Both the position numbers and the translations under genes were made by a program. A stretch of 5,023 nucleotides of DNA from Actinobacteria bacterium UBA3086 (lineage in GTDB: Bacteria; Actinomycetota; Coriobacteriia; Anaerosomatales; UBA3086). Every line of letters starts with the position of its first letter. The stretch's first letter is position 1. Below the pieces are notes generated by a model, which worked only from the letters and a program-made list of their open reading frames with translations, was not told the DNA's origin and ran no database searches. Location of the stretch: the NCBI GenBank assembly GCA_002367305.1, contig DFBG01000137.1, positions 1-5,023 of the forward strand, in the 5' to 3' direction. Positions 4,881 through 5,023 of this stretch are shown piece by piece.

Positions 4881-5023
4881 CTACCTCTCGGTCGCGGCCG
4901 CGCGTTCGTCGGCGGACATGGACGCCAGACGCTCCACTGCCGAGACATCCACTCCGACTCCCTGCGCAATACGCGTTCCCAGATCTGCGTCCACCTTGTA
5001 GAAGATTGCGCATTGACGAAGCC
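4881..5023 (-). CDS. Probable catalase, C-terminal 46 residues (5' part outside window)
   Basis: Reading the minus strand inward from the right edge, one frame stays open to TAG at 4881-4883 and gives 46 residues starting LRQCAIFYKVDADLGTRIAQ. This resembles the conserved C-terminal helices of monofunctional heme catalases, where a RQ..IFYKADPDYGTRVA-type segment precedes a short variable tail. Here the tail is acidic and Ala-rich, ending MSADERAAATER. Codons are strongly GC-ending, in line with a real gene. If correct, the enzyme dismutates hydrogen peroxide to water and oxygen. The catalytic residues lie outside the window, so the call depends on this short tail. The gene converges on the cold-shock gene, separated by the terminator hairpin. 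Confidence 0.6.
   Translation of the reverse strand, partial: LRQCAIFYKVDADLGTRIAQGVGVDVSAVERLASMSADERAAATER

Overview
The window is GC-rich, tightly packed bacterial DNA with strong Shine-Dalgarno sites and mostly GC-ending codons. The gene mix (HsmA/TIGR03987 membrane protein, DUF6483-like protein, flavodoxin, a peroxiredoxin with an in-frame TGA, catalase-like C-terminus) suggests an anaerobic or microaerophilic actinobacterium, perhaps an uncultured Coriobacteriia relative. That placement is inference from gene content and composition; there is no rRNA or other marker here.

Layout. Bases 2-466 are the end of a DinB-like gene, followed 30 bases later by a membrane-anchored FKBP prolyl isomerase (497-994) and a hairpin terminator candidate. 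A non-coding stretch (995-1220) holds an imperfect ~33-base tandem repeat and an 11-bp inverted repeat. It precedes a membrane-anchored protein with a DUF3862/SmpA-like domain (1221-1688). Next comes a dense same-strand run: HsmA-like membrane protein (1753-2115), flavodoxin (2150-2659), DUF6483-like protein (2680-3084), GNAT acetyltransferase (3087-3590) and an AhpC-type peroxiredoxin (3635-4348, or from 3740). Gaps within this run are 2 to 44 bases, so it is probably one operon. It ends at a 15-bp perfect hairpin. A cold-shock protein gene (4571-4774) follows with its own extended -10 promoter and a highly structured leader. A long hairpin terminator separates it from a convergent minus-strand gene end that reads like the C-terminus of a catalase.

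The main discovery is the peroxiredoxin. An in-frame TGA (3884-3886) sits exactly where the family has its peroxidatic cysteine (P-x3-T-x2-U). The frame stays open for another 154 codons of well-conserved peroxiredoxin. Directly downstream lies a stem-loop with a GGUC apical loop 18 bases after the TGA, closely resembling the bacterial SECIS of E. coli fdhF. I read it as a selenoprotein, not a pseudogene. It also has threonine where the usual C-terminal resolving cysteine would be.

Taken together, the heme-linked membrane protein, flavodoxin, selenoperoxiredoxin and neighbouring catalase-like gene look like an oxidative-stress defence neighbourhood; the joint function is inferred from gene families and proximity.
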